Below are positions 7,445 to 15,081 of a stretch of 39,197 nucleotides of DNA, one piece after another; positions within the stretch are counted from its first letter, which is position 1, and the number at the start of each line of letters is the position of its first letter. Source of the DNA: Spirochaetales bacterium (GTDB taxonomy: Bacteria; Spirochaetota; Spirochaetia; JAFGXN01); the NCBI GenBank assembly GCA_016936615.1, contig JAFGXN010000033.1, positions 1 to 39,197 of the forward strand, given 5' to 3'. Position numbers and translations under genes: made by a program. The notes under the pieces were generated by a model. It was not told where the DNA came from. It saw nothing but the letters and a program-made list of their open reading frames with translations, and made no database searches.

Positions 7445-7813
7445 TTATTTTAATGAATTCTTAATTTCTTCAGGTGACCTAGCATTAAGCAGCGGACTGT
7501 ACTGGTCAAAAATTTTCTGAGCAAGACCAAATGAATTGGTCTCTGTGATTTTCTCTGAATAGGATTTGTAGAGCATATCTTCAAAGACCTTCTGGCTCTG
7601 ATTTTCAGGCAGCAAATCGGATTTTTCAACAGTCTTCTTCATAGAATCAAGCATCATCTTCACAAAGATTGACTCGAAATCTTTGCAAGCTTCCATCAAT
7701 CTCTCTTTCTGGACATCATCTCTATCAAATACCTCTGCACTTGACTTGAGGCTTGAACTTTTTTGTGAAAAAACTGCTGGATCTGTCATTCCATTCAAAC
7801 TATCTACTGCCAT
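7445..7813 (-). CDS. flgJ: Flagellar rod-binding protein (FlgJ N-terminal type)
   Basis: 122 residues carrying only the rod-binding domain: KERLMEACKDFESIFVKMMLDSMKKTV (about 36-62), then LPENQSQKVFEDMLYKSYSEKI and a helix containing NSFGLAQKIFDQ. This is the pattern of the N-terminal half of FlgJ, which caps and assists rod polymerisation in the periplasm. The peptidoglycan-hydrolase half found in enterobacterial FlgJ is absent, as in spirochaetes and many other lineages where a separate hydrolase opens the wall. There is no signal peptide, as expected for export by the flagellar type III apparatus. It is the last gene of the operon, 12 bases after flgG. Confidence 0.9.
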   Translation of the reverse strand: MAVDSLNGMTDPAVFSQKSSSLKSSAEVFDRDDVQKERLMEACKDFESIFVKMMLDSMKKTVEKSDLLPENQSQKVFEDMLYKSYSEKITETNSFGLAQKIFDQYSPLLNARSPEEIKNSLK

Positions 7814-7825
7814 AATTTTTACCTA

Positions 7826-8620
7826 CTACCTTCTTAAGTTATTTGCAATACCAAGCATTGTATCTGAGGTCTGTATCGCCTTTGAGTTAAGCTCGTATGC
7901 ACGCTGAGCTGTAATCATATTTACCATCTCGCTGACTAATTGTACATTACTCATCTCCAAAAATCTATGCTCGGTTGAGCCAAATCCGTTTAAACCTGGA
8001 GTTCCTGCAATCGGCTGACCAGATGCGCCAGTAACTTTGAACAGATTCTGACCTACAGCCTGAAGACCTGCTGGGTTGACAAATCTGTGAATCTCCAACT
8101 GACCAATATCAATCGCCTCATTCATTCCTGCAACTTGAACAGAGACACGACCATTCTTAGAAATTGACAAAGTCTCATTGATTGCACCTTCTGGAAGAAT
8201 CAACTCAGGCATAAGTCTGTGTCCGTCAGAAGTTACAAACTGTCTCTGATTATCTAATTTAAAAGCTCCATTTCTCGTATACGCTAATGAGCCGTCCGGA
8301 GTAAGAATCCGAAAGAACCCCTCGCCTGCGATTGCCATATCAAAGACATTGTTAGTATTCTGCAATGAACCCTGCTCAAACATCCTCTGACTCGCCGCAA
8401 CTCGCACACCATGCCCAACCTGCAGCCCAGTCGGCTCGACTGTCTCGTCAGTCGCTGGAGTACCAGCAATCCGCGAGTTCTGATAAACTAAATCCTCAAA
8501 ATCAGCCCTCACCTTTTTAAAACCTGCTGTATTTACATTCGACAAATTGTTCGAAATCGTATCAATATTAAACTGCTGACCTGTCATGCCACTAGCAGAG
8601 GTCCATAATGCTCTCATCAT
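7826..8620 (-). CDS. flgG: Flagellar basal-body distal rod protein FlgG
   Basis: 264 residues, the usual length. The N-terminal rod signature MRALWTSASGMTGQQFNIDTISNNLSNVNTAGFKK carries the conserved ASGM...NNLSNVNTxGF motif, followed by the D1 domain with the G-EGFF and YTRNGAF segments (about 104-122). The C-terminal helix has EMVNMITAQRAYELNSKAIQTSDTML. Both terminal coiled segments are complete. FlgG forms the distal rod that crosses the periplasm of the flagellar motor; in spirochaetes this drives periplasmic flagella. It lies between flgF (12-base gap) and the rod-binding gene (12-base gap) in one operon. Confidence 0.97.
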   Translation of the reverse strand: MMRALWTSASGMTGQQFNIDTISNNLSNVNTAGFKKVRADFEDLVYQNSRIAGTPATDETVEPTGLQVGHGVRVAASQRMFEQGSLQNTNNVFDMAIAGEGFFRILTPDGSLAYTRNGAFKLDNQRQFVTSDGHRLMPELILPEGAINETLSISKNGRVSVQVAGMNEAIDIGQLEIHRFVNPAGLQAVGQNLFKVTGASGQPIAGTPGLNGFGSTEHRFLEMSNVQLVSEMVNMITAQRAYELNSKAIQTSDTMLGIANNLRR

Positions 8621-8632
8621 AATAAACTCCTA

Positions 8633-9445
8633 TTAAATTCTCATTCCATCCTGCAACAACTTGCCGGTCATATCATCATGCGTCTTCAAGGCCTTCTGAT
8701 TTGCCTCATACGCCCTGTTTACCTGAATCATCTTAACCATCTCTTCGACAGGGTTAACATTCGAACCTTCGATTATTCCATTAAGAATCTTTGTAGACGA
8801 ACCAAGATCCGCATCATAGGCAGGACCTGAAATCTCAGTTTCAAGCCATAAAGACTGACCCTGCTTCTTCAAATATCTTTCATTATCAAAATTCACAACT
8901 TTCAGCTGATCCACCAGCTCCCAGCTATCAAAATCTCTAGGATCTGTAAGTTGATAAATATTACCAAACTCATCAGACTTCATCATATTATCATTTAATT
9001 TAATAACACCATTTTTACCAAGTACGGGAAGACCTTCCTGAGTAACCAGAATACCATTAACATCTTTTGTAAATGCACCATTTCTAGTATATCTCTCACC
9101 CCTGTCAGTATTAACTGAAAAGAAGCCTTTACCATCGATAGCAAAATCAAAATTATTATTTGTAGTCTTTAAATAACCTTTTTCAAACTTAGTATAAATC
9201 TCATTAAGCTCAGTACCTGAACCCATCTTACCGACAACAGGAGCCATATCTATCGAACCAAAAGGAAATCGCACAACACCATCATCATTGAATCTTCGAA
9301 TCAACATCTCAGGAAAAGACTTACTTATCGCCTCATCCTTCTTGTAACCATTCAAATCAACATTTGCCATGTTATTCGACACAACATCCATCTTATGCAT
9401 TTGTAATGTCATTCCGCTTGCAGCAGTATACATACCTCTTAACAT
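8633..9445 (-). CDS. flgF: Flagellar basal-body proximal rod protein FlgF
   Basis: 270 residues. It begins MLRGMYTAASGMTLQMHKMDVVSNNMANVDLNGYKK and ends with NPVEEMVKMIQVNRAYEANQKALKTHDDM, the paired rod/hook-family helices. The central D1 region contains FDFAIDGKGFFSV and YTRNGAF. It precedes flgG, the order expected for flgF/flgG (flhO/flhP in Gram-positives), which is why I assign FlgF rather than a second FlgG. It makes part of the proximal rod and is exported by the flagellar type III apparatus. The ribosome-binding site GGAGGAAC is unusually strong but lies at the base of a small hairpin (9453-9470). It is the first gene of the three-gene operon. Confidence 0.93.
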   Translation of the reverse strand: MLRGMYTAASGMTLQMHKMDVVSNNMANVDLNGYKKDEAISKSFPEMLIRRFNDDGVVRFPFGSIDMAPVVGKMGSGTELNEIYTKFEKGYLKTTNNNFDFAIDGKGFFSVNTDRGERYTRNGAFTKDVNGILVTQEGLPVLGKNGVIKLNDNMMKSDEFGNIYQLTDPRDFDSWELVDQLKVVNFDNERYLKKQGQSLWLETEISGPAYDADLGSSTKILNGIIEGSNVNPVEEMVKMIQVNRAYEANQKALKTHDDMTGKLLQDGMRI

Positions 9446-9446
9446 A

Positions 9447-9470
9447 GTTCCTCCGATATTTACTTATCGG
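9447..9470 (-). promoter_or_regulatory. Hairpin overlapping the flgF ribosome-binding site
   Basis: On the minus strand CCGATA AGTAAA TATCGG (9470-9453) is a perfect 6-bp stem with a 6-base loop, running directly into the Shine-Dalgarno GGAGG (the final GG of the stem is the first GG of GGAGG). If folded in mRNA it would partly hide the flgF ribosome-binding site. The arms could alternatively be a DNA operator; the sequence alone does not decide. Confidence 0.4.
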
Positions 9471-9530
9471 CAATTTTCAAAATTATTTAATGGATGAAAA
9501 AAAATTATCCTTTTTTTAGTGAACAAAGGT

Positions 9531-9536
9531 TATAAT
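9531..9536 (+). promoter_or_regulatory. -10 box of the acyltransferase-ligase operon
   Basis: TATAAT is perfect, but no good -35 lies 16-18 bases upstream, where the sequence is a T-run. Transcription would begin near 9543, well after the first in-frame ATG of the long reading frame (9535). This supports the start at 9724. Confidence 0.45.
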
Positions 9537-9542
9537 GACACA

Positions 9543-9723
9543 ATACAACTCTCTTCTCATCTGTGTTTTTCAAGCGTATCAGGCAGTGCAAACCTCTGCC
9601 TCCCTTTGCTCATTTTTAAAAAAAATAAAAAAAAGTATCTATTTTTCGAAAAAAACATTTATTTTTTTTCAAATTCATCTTAATCTAGAATATGAATTTA
9701 AATTGATTTTTAATGGAGTTTAT
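9543..9723 (+). other. Long untranslated leader of the acyltransferase gene
   Basis: About 180 bases between the predicted transcription start and the ATG. It contains a hairpin, AGGCAG and CTGCCT with a 9-base loop near 9582-9602, followed some 10 bases later by TTTTT, and then long A and T runs including ATTTTTCGAAAAA. The leader is open in the frame of the gene, but its translation (very Lys/Phe-rich, no family match) looks accidental. It could hold an attenuator, though no known riboswitch class is recognisable. Confidence 0.35.
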
Positions 9724-10644
9724 ATGATACTAAAATACAGACCAGACGGAACCTACATCAAACAGAAAGGCTTTTTCAGGCTTATGCCTTACATTATGCC
9801 TACACGAAGCGAATCAACCATCTTCTTTGAGCAAGAGATTGATATTACAAACAGCCTAGCCCTTATCGAAAGGCTTAATCAAGAATCTAACCACAAGATA
9901 ACTTTTTTCCACGTATATATGGCTTCTTGCATCAGAACAATTGTTAATCGCCCAAAACTTAACAGATTTGTAAACAATTATAGGTATTTTCAACGTAATA
10001 ATATCTCTATGAATTTCGTTGCAAAGAAAGAACTAACTGATGAAGCTGAAGAGATAAACGTTACAATGAAATTTTCACCATATGACACCCTCCTCGAAGT
10101 CTCAGAGAAGATCCACAATGAGGTCTACAAGGCTAAATCACCAAAAGGCAATGTCAACCAGAGAGATGTGGATTTATTATCAAAGATTCCCCACCCTATA
10201 CTAAAGTTCACAATGGGGTTACTTAAATTCTGCAATAAATACAATATAATACCTAAAGCAATGGTAGAAAACCTACCATTCTTCACAACTGCATTTATCG
10301 CAAATATTGGATCTATCGGAATTGATGCCCCTTTTCATCACAACTTTGAGCTTGGAACAATTGGACTTTTCATAGCAATTGGAAAAATAAGAGACAAAGA
10401 GGTAAAGCTAGCTGATGGAAGTTACCAAAATAGAAAGGTTGTAACTGTCAACTATACTCACGATGATCGCGTTGTCGATGGAGTATACTGTGCTAAAGCC
10501 TTAAAGATGATAAAAGATGATATACAGAACCCTGAGAAACTTCTAGAAAAAATTGAATTAACAGATAAACAACTAGAATATTTGAAGCTAAAAGATTTTC
10601 CACCAAAATCAAAATCTAAAAAGAAGAAATCGGAGAAAAAATGA
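9724..10644 (+). CDS. E2-like acyltransferase (2-oxoacid dehydrogenase acyltransferase / CAT fold), atypical active site
   Basis: 306 residues from ATG 9724, which has GGAG with 5 bases of spacing; the open frame extends to 9535 but has no such site. The protein matches the catalytic domain of dihydrolipoamide acyltransferases and chloramphenicol acetyltransferase: ITFFHVYMASCIRTIVNRPKLNRF in the N-terminal half, FTTAFIANIGSIGIDAPFHHNFELGTIGLFIAIGKI in the core, then VNYTHDDRVVDGVYCAKAL. It has no lipoyl or peripheral-subunit-binding domain, so it is not a standard complex subunit. The canonical HxxxDG motif is altered: Asp248 occupies the His position (DRVVDG) and a His sits two residues earlier (His246). 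The C-terminus is Lys-rich. Its stop overlaps the start of the acyl-CoA ligase by 4 bases, so the two are translationally coupled and probably act on one acyl chain. Confidence 0.8.
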   Translation: MILKYRPDGTYIKQKGFFRLMPYIMPTRSESTIFFEQEIDITNSLALIERLNQESNHKITFFHVYMASCIRTIVNRPKLNRFVNNYRYFQRNNISMNFVAKKELTDEAEEINVTMKFSPYDTLLEVSEKIHNEVYKAKSPKGNVNQRDVDLLSKIPHPILKFTMGLLKFCNKYNIIPKAMVENLPFFTTAFIANIGSIGIDAPFHHNFELGTIGLFIAIGKIRDKEVKLADGSYQNRKVVTVNYTHDDRVVDGVYCAKALKMIKDDIQNPEKLLEKIELTDKQLEYLKLKDFPPKSKSKKKKSEKK

Positions 10645-12449
10645 AGTCTAAGCTAAGCAAAAAGATGCCGTGGTTGAAATTCTATGGAGATACTCCTGCC
10701 CACCTAGATTATAAAGAGTCTAGCATGTGTGAATGGGTTGAAGAGACAGCTAATAGATTCCCGACACTAAATGCAATCGAATATTTTGGAAAATCATTTT
10801 CATATTCATTTTTAATTAAAGAGATTAACAAATGCGCTAGTGCTCTAATAGGCCTTGGTATAAAGAAAGGGGAAAAAGTTTCAATCTGCCTACCAAATAT
10901 TCCTCAAGCTGTAATTATGTTCTATGCACTTAACAAAATTGGTGCAGTTTCATGCATGATACATCCTCTTTCAGGCGCCCAAGAGATTGAAGAATATCTC
11001 GAAATGACTGAGAGCAAGGGAATCATTGTCTTAGACCTTCTCTTTGAAAAAGTGAGAAGCAATCTAAAACGCTCAAATATCAAGCATATTTTCATCTGCT
11101 CACTCGATGACTACATGAATAATGTAAAAGGTTCTGTTGTAAAGCTGAAAGTCCGCAAGAAGATGCCAAAGATTCCATTTGAGAACAAGAAAATTGTCAG
11201 ATGGAAAAACATACAAGGTCTAGCATCAAAAGAGGTTCAAACTGTCAAGATGACCACGACCGACACTGCGACAATCCTCTTCAGTGGAGGAACAACTGGT
11301 AAATCTAAAGGGATTATGCTCTCGAATTTAAACTTTAATGCACTATCTGAACAGGTTTCAGTTCAATTGCCAAAGGGAAAAGAGCTAGCACCTGGAGACA
11401 GTGTCTTAGCGATTCTGCCAATCTTCCACGGCTTCGGGCTGGCTGTCTGCGTACATGGCTTTCTAACACATGCAGGAAAGGTCATACTCATACCAAGATT
11501 TGATGCTGAGTTAATGATTAAGCGAATGAAAAAAGATTGTCCAGCTGTTATTGCTGGCGTACCTACTCTCTTTGAGGCCTTAATCCGCAACAAGAAGATT
11601 CTCAAAGCTGATCTCTCCAATCTGCGTGGAGTCTTTGGCGGAGGCGACAAGGTTCCAGCCTCTATAAAATCTGAAGTAGATAAAATTTTGAAGAAGTGTG
11701 GAAGTACCACAAATCTGCGTGAAGGTTATGGACTTACCGAAACTGTGACGGTCTGCACTCTTATGCCAGAGAATACCTACAAGCAAGGTTCAATCGGTAT
11801 TCCGATATCTGACATGTATGCGAAGATTGTCGAAGTTGGAACTACTAACGAATTAAACCCTAACTGTGAAGGAGAAATCTGCATATCTGGACCTACAGTA
11901 ATGCTTGGCTACCTGAATGAAGAAAAAGAGACAAAGAGTATTTTAAAAATTCACGATGATGGGCTTACCTGGGTTCATACTGGTGATATTGGCTACATGG
12001 ATAAAGATGGATTTATCTTTTTCAAACTAAGGCAAAAGCGAATGATTAAGGTATCTGGAATTAGTGTATACCCGACACAGACTGAAGAACTACTTTACTC
12101 GCATCCAGATGTTGAATCTGCATGTTGTATTGGAATTCCTGACACCTACAAGATGAACATAATGAAAGCCTTTATCGTACTCAAGGATAAACAAAAGGCA
12201 AGCGATGAGATGAAATCTGAAATTATCACATATCTTCGCCAGCGTATCAACAACTGGAGTGTTCCAAAGGTTATTGAATTCAGAGACGATCTGCCAAAGA
12301 CCAAGGTAGGTAAAATCGACTTTACACGGCTTGAGAAAGAGGAGATAGAGAGTATGTTACAACTTGAGGATCATAAGCTAACTCTAACATCAGAAAAGAT
12401 TGCAGATAGTGTTCAAGAGATAAAATTCAGAGAATCTCACCAGGAATAA
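10641..12449 (+). CDS. Acyl-CoA synthetase (AMP-forming), FadD-like
   Basis: 602 residues of the ANL superfamily. Motifs in order are the phosphate loop LFSGGTTGKSKG (213-224), IFHGFGL (261-267), GYGLTE (362-367), HTGDIGYMDKDG (446-457), the hinge region KLRQKRMIKVSGISVYP (462-478) and the C-terminal catalytic lysine in PKTKVGKID (Lys558). All catalytic elements are intact. The enzyme should activate a carboxylic acid, probably a fatty acid, to its CoA thioester via an acyl-adenylate. It is cytoplasmic. It overlaps the E2-like acyltransferase by ATGA, which suggests that the acyl-CoA (or acyl-AMP) is handed to that protein. Chain length cannot be told from sequence. It is followed after 60 bases by bioA, but a separate promoter there argues against one operon. 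Confidence 0.9.
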   Translation: MKSKLSKKMPWLKFYGDTPAHLDYKESSMCEWVEETANRFPTLNAIEYFGKSFSYSFLIKEINKCASALIGLGIKKGEKVSICLPNIPQAVIMFYALNKIGAVSCMIHPLSGAQEIEEYLEMTESKGIIVLDLLFEKVRSNLKRSNIKHIFICSLDDYMNNVKGSVVKLKVRKKMPKIPFENKKIVRWKNIQGLASKEVQTVKMTTTDTATILFSGGTTGKSKGIMLSNLNFNALSEQVSVQLPKGKELAPGDSVLAILPIFHGFGLAVCVHGFLTHAGKVILIPRFDAELMIKRMKKDCPAVIAGVPTLFEALIRNKKILKADLSNLRGVFGGGDKVPASIKSEVDKILKKCGSTTNLREGYGLTETVTVCTLMPENTYKQGSIGIPISDMYAKIVEVGTTNELNPNCEGEICISGPTVMLGYLNEEKETKSILKIHDDGLTWVHTGDIGYMDKDGFIFFKLRQKRMIKVSGISVYPTQTEELLYSHPDVESACCIGIPDTYKMNIMKAFIVLKDKQKASDEMKSEIITYLRQRINNWSVPKVIEFRDDLPKTKVGKIDFTRLEKEEIESMLQLEDHKLTLTSEKIADSVQEIKFRESHQE

Positions 12450-12497
12450 TTTTTAGTTTTTCAAAGTCAAGGTCACGACTTTTATCATTTTTTTTTA

Positions 12498-12503
12498 TAT
12501 AAT
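12498..12503 (+). promoter_or_regulatory. -10 box immediately before bioA (possible leaderless transcript)
   Basis: TATAAT ends 6 bases before the bioA ATG, so transcription would begin at or next to the A of the start codon. No Shine-Dalgarno is present in front of bioA, in contrast to most genes here. The -35 region is poor. No convincing two-armed BirA operator is visible, though TGTAAC overlaps the start. Confidence 0.4.
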
Positions 12504-12509
12504 GTAACA

Positions 12510-13796
12510 ATGAATGATTTATCTGACTTTGACTTAAAACATATATGGCACCCCTACACCTCGATGACTCAACCGCTTCGATGTGTAACTGTTAAATCTG
12601 CTTCAGGCTCAAGGCTTGAACTCGACGATGGCAGATCTATTGTCGACGGAATGTCTTCGTGGTGGTGCATGGTTCACGGCTACAACAACCCCCGCCTCAA
12701 TCAAGCAATCACCGACCAACTTAAATCTATGGCTCACGTGATGTTCGGAGGAATAACACACGAGCCAGCAATCAAGCTCTGCAAGAAATTAATCGAGATA
12801 ACCCCGCCCTCTTTACAACACTGTTTCCTCTGCGACTCAGGCTCAGTCTCTGTCGAGGCTGCGATGAAGATGGCGATCCAATATCAGTATGCCAGGGGCA
12901 AAGGGAAAAAGAACAAGTTCCTGACATTTCGCAATGGCTACCACGGCGATACATTCAACGCCATGAGTGTCTGCGACCCTGTTACCGGGATGCATCAAAT
13001 TTTTTCCCATACACTTCCTAAAAACTACTTTGTCTCCCGCCCTGAATGCGGGTTTGCCAGCCAGTGGAGTAAGCACTACATCGAGGAATTTGCACGAACA
13101 ATCAAGCGCCACCACAGGAAGATATGCGCTGTCATACTTGAGCCAATTGTGCAGGGTGCTGGCGGAATGAACTTCTACCACCCTGAATATCTGCGACAGA
13201 TCCGGGCTCTATGCGACAAATATGATCTGCTCTTAATTGCTGATGAGATTGCGACAGGCTTTGGCCGTACTGGCAAATTATTTGCCTGTGAGTGGGCAGG
13301 AATCGAACCAGATATAATGTGTGTCGGAAAGGCTCTTACAGGCGGCTACATGACTGGTGCTGCAGTACTGACAAGCTCTAAGGTAGCACGGGGGATCTCC
13401 GCTGACGGTGGAGTCTTTATGCACGGCCCGACCTTCATGGGCAATCCGCTAATGTGTGCTGTTGCACTTGCAAGCATCCAATTGCTCGAAGAAAATAATT
13501 GGCAGCAACAGGTCGCAGCTATCGAAGAGCAACTCAGACGAGAACTTAGTTCTGCTGCCGAGCTTGAATATGTACAAGAGGTTCGTGTCTTCGGTGCAAT
13601 TGGTGTGATTGAACTAAAAGATCAAGTTGATATGCAGACGATACAACCGCTATTTGTCGAGAACGGCATCTGGATCCGCCCATTTGGCAAGCTAGTCTAC
13701 ATCATGCCACCATTTGTTATCTCTACTGAGGAGCTAGATTTTCTGTGCAAGCAACTATTGACAACACTGAATGAGTACTACAAACAAGGAGAGTAA
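12510..13796 (+). CDS. bioA: Adenosylmethionine-8-amino-7-oxononanoate aminotransferase
   Basis: 428 residues, the length of E. coli BioA. BioA makes 7,8-diaminopelargonate from KAPA using S-adenosylmethionine as amino donor, the third-last step of biotin synthesis. The N-terminal signature HIWHPYTSMTQP, SSWWCMVHGYNNP (Trp51-Trp52 at the substrate pocket), DSGSVSVEAAMKMAIQY (PLP phosphate loop), GYHGDT, ADEIATGFGRTG with Asp245, the PLP lysine Lys274 in VGKALTGG, and the carboxylate-binding Arg390 region (IWIRPFGKLVYIMPPF) are all present. It is directly followed by bioD with one base between them. bioF and bioB are not in the window. Base composition is visibly richer in G+C than the neighbours, which may mean a different origin. 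Confidence 0.97.
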   Translation: MNDLSDFDLKHIWHPYTSMTQPLRCVTVKSASGSRLELDDGRSIVDGMSSWWCMVHGYNNPRLNQAITDQLKSMAHVMFGGITHEPAIKLCKKLIEITPPSLQHCFLCDSGSVSVEAAMKMAIQYQYARGKGKKNKFLTFRNGYHGDTFNAMSVCDPVTGMHQIFSHTLPKNYFVSRPECGFASQWSKHYIEEFARTIKRHHRKICAVILEPIVQGAGGMNFYHPEYLRQIRALCDKYDLLLIADEIATGFGRTGKLFACEWAGIEPDIMCVGKALTGGYMTGAAVLTSSKVARGISADGGVFMHGPTFMGNPLMCAVALASIQLLEENNWQQQVAAIEEQLRRELSSAAELEYVQEVRVFGAIGVIELKDQVDMQTIQPLFVENGIWIRPFGKLVYIMPPFVISTEELDFLCKQLLTTLNEYYKQGE

Positions 13797-13797
13797 A

Positions 13798-14466
13798 ATG
13801 GGGAAAAAATTTTTTATAACTGGAACTGATACTGACATTGGCAAGAGCTACGCAACAGGGCTTATGCTTAAATTTTTACATGAGAAAAAGATTACCGCAA
13901 TCACACAAAAGCCAATTCAGACTGGCGATAGCGGATTTAGCGAAGATATTCAGACCCACTACGATATTGCGGGGCTCTCACTTCCGCCCGATACTCTCTG
14001 GAAACTCCAGAATCCATACATCTTCTCACTTCCAGCCTCGCCCCACCTAAGCAGTCGCATCGAAGGGGTGGAGATTGACACTGAGAGATGCCTTGAAGCA
14101 GCAGAGCAACTTGCAGCTACCCACCAGGTAGTTCTAATCGAAGGCGCAGGCGGACTCATGGTACCGATGAACCAGACCACTCTGACCTGCGATTTTATCC
14201 AGCGCCACAACCTACCGACAATATTAGTCACCTCGCCTAAGCTAGGAAGCATCAACCACACGCTAATGAGTCTTTTTCTTATAAAAAAATTGAAATTAGA
14301 TCTTAAAGCTCTAATCTACAACAAGAGTGTAGACTCTGACCCTGAGATAACAAAAGACTCCCTGAACTATTTCAGAGAGTATCTTTCTAATAACTTTAAG
14401 GATGTCGCAGTTATCGAAATTGAAAAAAACCAGGACTCCGCAGATTTTGGTTTTCTTATAGAATAG
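13798..14466 (+). CDS. bioD: Dethiobiotin synthetase
   Basis: 222 residues from ATG 13798, which follows AGGAGAG and lies one base after the bioA stop. The longer frame from 13771 would overlap bioA and has no ribosome-binding site. BioD closes the ureido ring of dethiobiotin from diaminopelargonate, CO2 and ATP. The P-loop GTDTDIGKS (9-17), catalytic Lys38 in QKPIQTG, the acidic EGAGGLMVP motif (115-123), and TILVTSPKLGSINHT (141-155) show an intact enzyme. The C-terminal purine-recognition region is shorter and less typical. It is cotranscribed with bioA. The gene ends 3 bases before the convergent lipoprotein gene, leaving no room for a separate terminator. Confidence 0.95.
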   Translation: MGKKFFITGTDTDIGKSYATGLMLKFLHEKKITAITQKPIQTGDSGFSEDIQTHYDIAGLSLPPDTLWKLQNPYIFSLPASPHLSSRIEGVEIDTERCLEAAEQLAATHQVVLIEGAGGLMVPMNQTTLTCDFIQRHNLPTILVTSPKLGSINHTLMSLFLIKKLKLDLKALIYNKSVDSDPEITKDSLNYFREYLSNNFKDVAVIEIEKNQDSADFGFLIE

Positions 14467-14469
14467 AAG

Positions 14470-15006
14470 CTAGAACAGAAATGGAACAACAGCTCCATTA
14501 CAAAGCTCAGTTTGACTCTGGGAAGGGGGAGTAAAATCACTCTCCTCAATTAAATCATAACTACCACTTGTATTTTGCAACCTTATCGCCTTGCCTCTCA
14601 TGCGCATGTCAAAGACAACCTCACCTTTTGAACCATTTAATCTCAGTTCACCTCGGCGCTGATTAAACTTAAGCTTGTTTTCGATAACTGTTGCCTTGCT
14701 AAAATCAAAAGAGTAAGATTTTCCGTCAAGACTCCACGATACCTCACTAAGGGTTGTATCGTAGATGACATATTGCCTTATCACACCTTCAGCCATCTCA
14801 ACATAGACCTCGTAATCGATGACTTCCTTCACCCCATCGATCTCTACAACTATGTTTGCCTCTGAAATCTTTCGAGGAAGACTTGCTGAGAAGCTTGAAA
14901 TCTTAAAGACCTTTTGATCAATCTCAGCTGGAACAGCATCCACGAAGGTATTATCACATGAAAACAACAAAATAAGTGTAAGAACTACTACGAATTTAAT
15001 CTTCAT
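14470..15006 (-). CDS. Small putative lipoprotein of unknown function
   Basis: 178 residues, not recognised, with a GGGGG ribosome-binding site. The signal peptide ends in LLFSC, so Cys17 should be lipidated. The mature part alternates short beta-like strands (VVEIDGVKEVIDYEVYVEMAEGV, YSFDFSKATVIENKLKFN, GELRLNGSKGEVVFDM), suggesting a compact beta sandwich or lipocalin-like fold, but no family motif is visible. It lies upstream of nothing obvious: the EAL-domain gene on the same strand ends 75 bases before it and may be cotranscribed. It faces bioD convergently. Confidence 0.75.
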   Translation of the reverse strand: MKIKFVVVLTLILLFSCDNTFVDAVPAEIDQKVFKISSFSASLPRKISEANIVVEIDGVKEVIDYEVYVEMAEGVIRQYVIYDTTLSEVSWSLDGKSYSFDFSKATVIENKLKFNQRRGELRLNGSKGEVVFDMRMRGKAIRLQNTSGSYDLIEESDFTPPSQSQTELCNGAVVPFLF

Positions 15007-15081
15007 TTATCCCCCATGAAAAAATGTTAGCATGTAATGCGCAGTTTGGAAAGCTTCAATTAGAGATTTTTGACATTTTTC

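Noticed and set aside
9535-9723. N-terminal extension of 63 residues on the E2-like acyltransferase
   Set aside because: It overlaps the TATAAT box, has no ribosome-binding site and no family similarity, whereas ATG 9724 has GGAG at ideal spacing.
12461-12515. BirA operator in front of bioA
   Set aside because: Only a single TGTAAC half-like sequence is present; the inverted partner is missing.
12843-13181. Long antisense and alternate-frame ORFs inside bioA
   Set aside because: They are shadows of the G+C-richer bioA codons; the bioA frame has complete family motifs.
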